Assembly (NCBI GenBank): GCA_017163975.1 | Contig: JAFFSR010000249.1 | Location: 1,366,501-1,430,500 of the forward strand | Direction: 5' to 3' | Length of the DNA stretch: 64,000 bases | Source: Anastatus disparis | Taxonomy: Eukaryota; Arthropoda; Insecta; Hymenoptera; Eupelmidae | In this document: positions 58,691 through 64,000 of the stretch, in pieces | How positions within the stretch are numbered: the first letter of the stretch is position 1 | Layout of the letters: each line of letters opens with the position of its first letter | Translations under genes and position numbers: made by a program | Notes under the pieces: model-generated | The model's database searches: none | What the model was told of the DNA's origin: nothing | The model's input: only the letters and a program-made list of their open reading frames with translations

Positions 58691-60487
58691 TCATACTACC
58701 GTTATTCTATACACATTTTTATTTGGTTCTTCGGAAAAGGTGATTTCAAAGTCATTTGGTACCGCATCAAATACCATCTTAACATATCCTAGAAATGCAA
58801 TCAGTCCTCCCAATAGTAAAAGTAAGCATGCTACTAAGGTTAAGGTCACCGTCTTGATCAGTAGTAGTTGTTCTTGGTACTGTAGGTCTTCTACAACAGC
58901 CTTAATTTTTTCTTCATACTCCCAAAAAGAAATTTCCTGTCCTCCACGTGTAACTTGTAAGAAGTATTGTGCGTAGTCCTCATCATGAAATATGTCGGTT
59001 AAATTAGTAATGTCTAATTTTTGATTTGGTATGATAGTCGTAGTATTATTTATTCTTGCGTCTTCTGGCACGGTTAAGGTGATTCCTTTTGTTTGTAAAA
59101 AACAGGAGGAATTTATGTTTAATATTCCTATTCTTTGTATTTCGTATCTTTGTTTATCTTGGCGTGCACATGTTGCTGTTATAGTCGTTGGCTCATCCAC
59201 TGAAAAAATCCAATTATTTGATCTTGTCTTAATGTATTTGGGGTGAAAGTTATCTCTATATTGAATATTGCCACTTTGCCATGGGTACTCCTTTGCATCC
59301 TTTACTAAAGCATATTCGCAGCTTGATTCGTTTTTAAAAGGATACCACGGTTGAGAGCATGTAAAATATTTTTGTCCTTTCTTGCAAGCATCCAAATCTT
59401 CTTCCTTCAGGTTATGATACAAGTTATTTCGTAACATTATATATGGTGTAATAGGTTTAATCCAGGCAGCTCCTACTGTCTTATTCTGATATTTTTGCGG
59501 CACTGGCAACTCCCGTACGTAATAGAGTTGAGCTCGGTCGGGTTCCACTAAGGGCAACCGTATTTTTATAAAATACATGCCTTCCTGCGCCCCTTGTTTA
59601 ATCGTTGTCAGACCTTCTAATACATTTAATTTCCCCACGTTTAATCGTTTTCTTCCTATAGGTATCTCGTATGGCTTGTTTGTTGTCTCTATCTCCTTTA
59701 CCGCCTCCTCGAATAATCCAGGATGTATTAGATTTTCATCAATTTTTCCTTATTAGCATGCCTCAATCATCTCTTTTGCATGATCGATTTCTCCTTGTGT
59801 TTTTACTAATACATCTTGCATATAATTTAATACGAGTTGATAATATGACTCATAAATATACCTTTCAGTTGAGTTGTTCATATTATGCCCATTGTTTGTA
59901 AAATATTTCAAAAAGCGTCCTATTTTACTTACAGTTTCTTGTGTCTGATTAGTCCCTTTGTTTAATTGACTTTCCGCTACGGGGTGTCGTCCTTGGATGC
60001 CGGTTACCATGTGCCTCGCGTTGGTTCGGACAAGCTCTTCCTTTAGTCTATAATGCGTTTTCATATCTTCCGATAGGCTACCGTTGGTGTTGTTCAAAGT
60101 ATGTACCAGGCTTTCATATTTTTCCGCCGTGCGAAAAAATTCTTTTTATAATAGTTTGGATTGTCCATCGTACTTTCCGCATTTCTTAGGTGTTAATTTG
60201 CACTCTGTTTGTAATTTTCTGCTGGCTGCTTCATATTTCAGTATTTGATTGATATTTGGTTGCATATTTATTATGACGGTTAATGTCCAATCAGTTTTAA
60301 TAAATCTTACATCCTGTAATCTATCAAAGATTATTCCCACGTTATTTTGTGTTTGTACGTTAAGGTATGTATCCTTTTTCTCTTCTTCATGGCTCAACCC
60401 TAGGACACATAGCACTATCACGAGAAATGAATACATCATTTCTGAAAAAGAAAAAATTAAGATTGCTAGTTTCATTGCTCGGGGCAA
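58691..60487 (-). pseudogene. Baculo_F / errantivirus-type envelope gene, broken
   Basis: One frame of about 599 codons runs from ATG 60487 to 58691 and is interrupted only by TAA codons at 60146-60148 and near 59750. It starts with a signal peptide (FLVIVLCVLGLS) and then has a segment reading GIIFDRLQDVRF. It continues with the cysteine-rich ectodomain (CSQPWYPF, a C-x-nine-C pattern around 59340-59300) and many N-glycosylation sites. It ends with a transmembrane helix (LVACLLLLLGGLIAFLGYV) and a tail of about 30 residues. The layout is that of gypsy/errantivirus Env and baculovirus F proteins. I see no furin-type cleavage site. It lies directly downstream of the IAP gene. Confidence 0.8.
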
Positions 60488-60698
60488 ATTATATTTATTT
60501 CTATGTAGCTGTCCCCCTTGTTTCTCTATAAATTGGTAACAGCTTTGGGAAAATTAATAAAAAATATACTACGTCATTAATTTCATTGTATTCTTTTTTT
60601 TAATTTTATTTATTTCTTTTTTTCTGTTTACATGTTTACTCTATACTTCTTTATTGCTAGTCTTTTCCCCTTTTTTTTGTCTTCTTTCAGTTGTCTTG

Positions 60699-61091
60699 TC
60701 ACCCTACATAGACGCACAATTTTAGCCCTATTATTGCTTGGCAGATATTACATGACACAAGCCTCATAGCGCAGTCGTAGCAAGTGGATGTATGTCCACA
60801 TGGGAAAAACGCGATCTGTACTTCCTGTGCATAACATATTGTACACTCAATCCTGGGTGGCGGCGGTGGGAATGTGTCTAGAAACTTGCATGGTCCTCCC
60901 CATTTCTTATGTATTTTATAAGGGTCGTCTGTTATCTCCCATCTACAGTATTCCATGTGGCATTCACAGCATCGAACTTTACCAATTATCCCTGTGTAAT
61001 AGAATCCTACTGCTGCCAAGTACTCAGGTTTAAGATGGGGATGGGGCCAATTCATGAAGCTGTTCCTTCTCATTTCTTCTGATTCATACAT
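60699..61091 (-). CDS. Inhibitor-of-apoptosis protein (one BIR + RING), 130 residues
   Basis: Intact frame from ATG 61091 to the stop at 60699-60701. BIR domain (residues about 8-72): RRNSFMNWP, GFYYTG, and zinc ligands spaced C-x2-C-x16-H-x6-C. A short proline-rich linker (TFPPPPPR) follows. The RING (residues about 83-120) has ligands C-x2-C-x11-C-x-H-x3-C-x2-C-x6-C-x2-C, exactly the IAP type. Host IAPs bind caspases or their antagonists and act as ubiquitin ligases. Here the gene lies between accessory ORF and Env on the same strand as the integrase, so I infer that the retroelement carries it. All zinc ligands are present while both envelope genes are broken. An independent host or viral gene insertion is the main alternative. 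Confidence 0.88.
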   Translation of the reverse strand: MYESEEMRRNSFMNWPHPHLKPEYLAAVGFYYTGIIGKVRCCECHMEYCRWEITDDPYKIHKKWGGPCKFLDTFPPPPPRIECTICYAQEVQIAFFPCGHTSTCYDCAMRLVSCNICQAIIGLKLCVYVG

Positions 61092-61475
61092 CTTTTCCTT
61101 TTTCTTTGGTTTTCTAATTATATTATATTGTTTATCTTTTCACCTTTCCCTTCTCTTTGCTTTACGTCGTGAGTTGATTTCTCCCAGTGATCTTTCCTTT
61201 TAGCCTGGTTTCTGCCGTTGTCCTCTCTCGAGAAACGATGATACTACTGTACAAAGAAGAAAACAAGATATATTTTTCTTTCTTACTTTATTGTTTCTTT
61301 TTTTTGTTTTTATTATATATTTATTTTATATATATTCTCTTCCCTCTCCCCGTTACTTATTTTCTTTGGTTTACCACTATTGTTTTTGTTTGTCTTCGTT
61401 TAATCTGTCGTATGCTCCCTTTTTGTCTTTGTTATTACAACTATACGCTTAAGTTATCTTTTCAGAAGAATTTTC

Positions 61476-62393
61476 TTAGAACACCTCTATATTCAGAGGA
61501 AGGGGTCCTCTGCAACGCCAACACAGAGTTTGATACTGTAAATCGTGTTGATGACGTGGGCACCCGCATTCTATTGCATTTAAAAAAACTTCTTGGCCCT
61601 GATTGTCAAAAAGGAAATATGCGTATGAAATACATCGACGCCACACTGGTAACGGGTCCTTGCATATCCGGCACTGTCCGTACCAGAGATCATCGCTAAA
61701 TCCATACTTTCCATACTCCAAGTGCAAATATTGTATATGGGTGACTCCATAGTCCTGCCTCATCATTAATACCAATTCCAGGAGTTCCTGAGATTCACCA
61801 TCGTTTTCCTCGTCGTAATAGTCTGCAGCGCTTTCATGCACCATCATTTGTTGTCGAGCCCTTGTTAGTGCGCGTAGATCTTCGTTGTTCCTTGGGTTAA
61901 TTTCTGACAATGTATTTTGCAAATCCCACAAGGCAAGCCTGAAGTCGACACTGTTATAATACAAAATGGATGTAATCATCTCCGTTGATGTTCGTGGTGG
62001 TTCATGATACCCAGGCGAGGAGATTCCTCGAAATATTTGTCCACGAAATCTCATTCCATCCAACATGATTTGACGAACTGGATCCTACTGTAAAAACTCT
62101 TTTCGTTCTTTCCTTTTCATGTATTTCCTCTGTTTGGTTGTGAAGAAGGGAACGGGCAGCTTAGGATAGTATTCCTCTAAGGCTCGCTGAATTTGCCATG
62201 CTACTTTATCGGTTGACCTTGTCTGCAGCTGGTCCTTTCTAAGTTGCTTTTGTTTTTTCTTCTTATTCTCGGCAGCGATACTTTCCTCTCTAAAGAACGC
62301 TTGTATGGCCACTAGTATCTGTGCTAGCACATTCATTTCTTCTGGAAGTCTGTTGATTAAAAATTTTGTTTTATTCGTTGTTTGTTTGATCAA
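61476..62393 (-). pseudogene. Cysteine-rich accessory ORF with in-frame amber
   Basis: One frame from ATG 62393 to 61476 is divided only by TAG at 62085-62087, about 306 codons. The part before the stop (102 codons) is Lys/Gln-rich and basic (NKKKKQKQLRKDQLQ, KQRKYMKRKERKEFLQ). The part after it (ATG 62066, 196 codons) has an acidic middle and two related zinc-binding-type blocks, CRICKDPLPVW and CWRCRGPLP, with ECGCPRHQH between them. No family is recognised. Two separate genes are possible, since ATG 62066 follows the stop closely. It lies between the integrase and the IAP gene, so it may be an accessory protein of the element. The 196-codon part is undamaged. Confidence 0.55.
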
Positions 62394-62677
62394 ATAAAAA
62401 GGTTTACCCTACCCTTTGTTTTGTTTCAAAAAAAAAAAAATTTTGTTCCCCTCTTTTCTCCTTTCTTTTTTTTGCTTTTTATTTATTTATTTTTTTCTCA
62501 TTCTTTACCCCTTTTTTTACTTTTATTTTTTTTTATATATATTTTCTTTTGCTTATCCTTATACTAACCTTGTAGCGTTATTTATTGCTATCCCCTTTCC
62601 ATCCTTATGTGTATATTATATATATATATTTTTTTCTCAACGGTATATGTGTATAATTACTTCTACGACTGTCACAC

Positions 62678-63094
62678 TTAAGGGCATGACGGAGCTCGTT
62701 ACCTTCTAAAATAATTCTTAATATTTTAATTCCAAGTTGACGAGTAAACGGTACGTTGGATCGAGTTCTTTCATTACAGTAAAAAAATTTGTAATATTAA
62801 ACTTGTGCGGACAACTTACAGAATTTATCAAAACACTGTACATAAAAAGTTATAAACAATTTTTCGGTATATAGTATTTTGAGGTTAGGTTCATCGAGCT
62901 TGATATCTAATTTCCATTCCAAGCTTATAAAAAAATAACAAGTCCAAATGAATTTTTATTTTAACAAAAATTATTGTATTAATATAGCTTTAGTGCGGAC
63001 AAGTCATTACAATTGTTTAAATTACAAATTTAAAAAGATATCAATAAAATAATAAAAGCAAAAATTATTTCTAGCAGCTCCGACATCCCGTTAA
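62678..63094 (+). mobile_element. TTAA-flanked MITE family 1, copy B
   Basis: TTAA at 62678-62681 and 63091-63094; ends gggcatgacggagct and gcagctccgacatcccg are imperfect inverted repeats. It aligns with copy A (24245) over its whole length. It sits between the integrase and the accessory ORF and must postdate the retroelement. Confidence 0.9.
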
Positions 63095-63276
63095 GCGTTA
63101 GAGACTTCTTTCTACCTTATTCTAATTCAATTTATATTTTTTTAATTTATGTTCTTATGTTTAAACATACTATTTTAATCCTTATCTCCTGTCTCACTTT
63201 TTTTTTTACTTTGGTTCCAAATAAGATTTTCTCACCCGATTTGCATGAACTACCTTAGTTTTATAATTATTTATTT

Positions 63277-63999
63277 TTATTTTAAGATTACATTTATTAA
63301 GACATCTGTGACCAGATATGGTCCTTCGTATTGGTCAGCTAGCTTATATTGTTTGCCCCCTTTTAATAGCCACACGCTATTCCCTATTCGGAATTCTTGC
63401 GCGTTAATTTTTCCGTCATAATAATCTTTGGATCTGTATTTAGCCTCTATTAATTTTTCTTGCGCAATTTTCTGTATCTCGTTTAAATGAGTACTAAGAT
63501 CAAATACAACATCATTATAAGTAGGTAATTGATCCTCGAGTTCTAAGGGCTCATTTGAAGGTAAACGCGCCAATTTCCCAAAAACTAACTCAAAAGGAGT
63601 AAATTGATGGGCCTCATGTGGAATAGTATTGTAGCAAAATGTGGCTAATTCAAGGTATTCGTCCCAACCCATTGTTTGGTCAATCATTACCTTTATATAC
63701 TCACTCAGAGAATGATGACTGCGCTCCAAACTTCCGTTACTCGCGGGGTGATACGCTGTTGTCTTTACTTGTTTAATCTCAAATTTTTTTGCGATTCGTT
63801 TCATTAACCCGCTCATAAAATTTAAGCCTTGATCCATAAGAATTATTAACGGCGCGCCAAAAATGCAGATAAATCTTTTTATAAGAGCGTCGGCTACTGA
63901 TTCGGCGGTCGCATTCTTAAGAGGGATGGCCATGCAAAACTTAGAAAAATTACATTGTAAGGTTAACACATTATTATAGCCGTTCTTTGAGACTGGAAA
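63277..63999 (-). CDS. Ty3/gypsy-type integrase, C-terminal part
   Basis: The minus-strand frame is open from the window edge and ends at 63277. Core motifs: the second catalytic Asp in LIILMDQGLNFMSG, then TTAYHPASNGSLERSHHSLS with the catalytic Glu. Next come the FCYNTIPHEAHQFTPFELVF block and a GPY/F-type end (ADQYEGPYLVTDV). About 240 residues are visible; the zinc-binding N-terminus and first Asp lie outside. It inserts the retroelement cDNA into the genome. The last codons lead into AT-rich sequence, so the natural C-terminus may be slightly different. Motifs are intact. No chromodomain is seen, as in errantiviruses. Confidence 0.92.
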   Translation of the reverse strand, partial: FPVSKNGYNNVLTLQCNFSKFCMAIPLKNATAESVADALIKRFICIFGAPLIILMDQGLNFMSGLMKRIAKKFEIKQVKTTAYHPASNGSLERSHHSLSEYIKVMIDQTMGWDEYLELATFCYNTIPHEAHQFTPFELVFGKLARLPSNEPLELEDQLPTYNDVVFDLSTHLNEIQKIAQEKLIEAKYRSKDYYDGKINAQEFRIGNSVWLLKGGKQYKLADQYEGPYLVTDVLINVILK

Positions 64000-64000
64000 A

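Larger units (their letters stand above)
48370..64000 (-). mobile_element. Large env-bearing retroelement with IAP, right end outside window
   Basis: All coding from 63999 to about 54.4 kb reads leftward: integrase, accessory ORF, IAP, Baculo_F-type Env, chuvirus-type glycoprotein, small ORFs. At the left (48.4-50.1 kb) is an LTR-like unit in the same orientation. The plus strand is conspicuously T-rich between 49.2 and 62.6 kb, so the sense strand is purine-rich throughout. That, with the shared orientation, is my reason to treat it as one element; a boundary near 56 kb is also possible. Two MITEs and a plus-strand spliced gene lie inside. The 5' LTR, gag, protease and RT would be to the right of the window. 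Confidence 0.6.

Noticed and set aside
1..64000. CRISPR arrays, bacterial operons, prophage
   Set aside because: Spliced exons, SINEs, microsatellites and eukaryotic transposons show nuclear eukaryotic DNA; no spaced direct repeats of CRISPR type are present.

Overview
The window looks like AT-rich arthropod nuclear DNA, most probably from a hymenopteran. No intact host gene is complete inside it. The only host-gene material I recognise is the last coding exon of a ubiquitin-activating enzyme E1 (37303-37940, minus), one exon of tripeptidyl-peptidase 2 (21425-21609, minus), a broken fragment of the RNA polymerase III largest subunit (17718-18425, minus), and an unidentified terminal exon (about 40591-40790, minus). 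Nearly everything else is mobile DNA, often nested several layers deep.

0.47-16.5 kb: a Polinton/Maverick with terminal inverted repeats of about 640 bp. All its genes are on the plus strand: an uncharacterised ORF, packaging ATPase, two uncharacterised ORFs, integrase with a chromo-like tail, minor capsid, a basic core/vertex-type protein, major capsid, an uncharacterised ORF, an adenain-type protease and a 48-residue ORF with a myristoylation-type start. I see no DNA polymerase B. The ATPase is split by a 3.0-kb TIR element. The integrase is split by a 1.3-kb TIR element and by a tRNA-derived SINE. Stops and frameshifts show the copy is dead.

16.8-28.8 kb: a 2.9-kb foldback element carries the POLR3A fragment in its loop. 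After it come a 331-bp-period complex satellite, the isolated TPP2 exon, microsatellites, a 2.2-kb TIR element, and the first copies of two families of TTAA-flanked miniature elements.

28.8-37 kb: a decayed Ty3/gypsy element with several insertions inside it, another palindromic TTAA MITE, GC-rich tandem repeats and a TA-flanked MITE.

37-48 kb: the UBA1 last exon, a tRNA-SINE with a perfect 15-bp target duplication, a 4.75-kb foldback with 1.45-kb arms and a gene-like exon in its loop, a 5'-truncated non-LTR retrotransposon, a dispersed repeat with a 0.9-kb insertion, and a palindrome whose arms contain coding remnants.

48.4-64 kb (minus strand): the most interesting part. A retroelement runs off the right edge. 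After its gypsy-type integrase it carries, in order, a cysteine-rich accessory ORF, an intact BIR+RING inhibitor-of-apoptosis gene, a Baculo_F/errantivirus-type envelope gene and a second, unrelated chuvirus-type glycoprotein gene. Both envelope genes are broken by stops. Further 3' lie a decayed coiled-coil ORF and a compact three-exon gene on the opposite (plus) strand. Last comes an LTR-like unit with CCAAT box, perfect heat-shock element and TATA box. The purine-rich bias of the minus strand over about 14 kb suggests one large element. I cannot prove its 3' boundary, because the 5' LTR lies outside the window.
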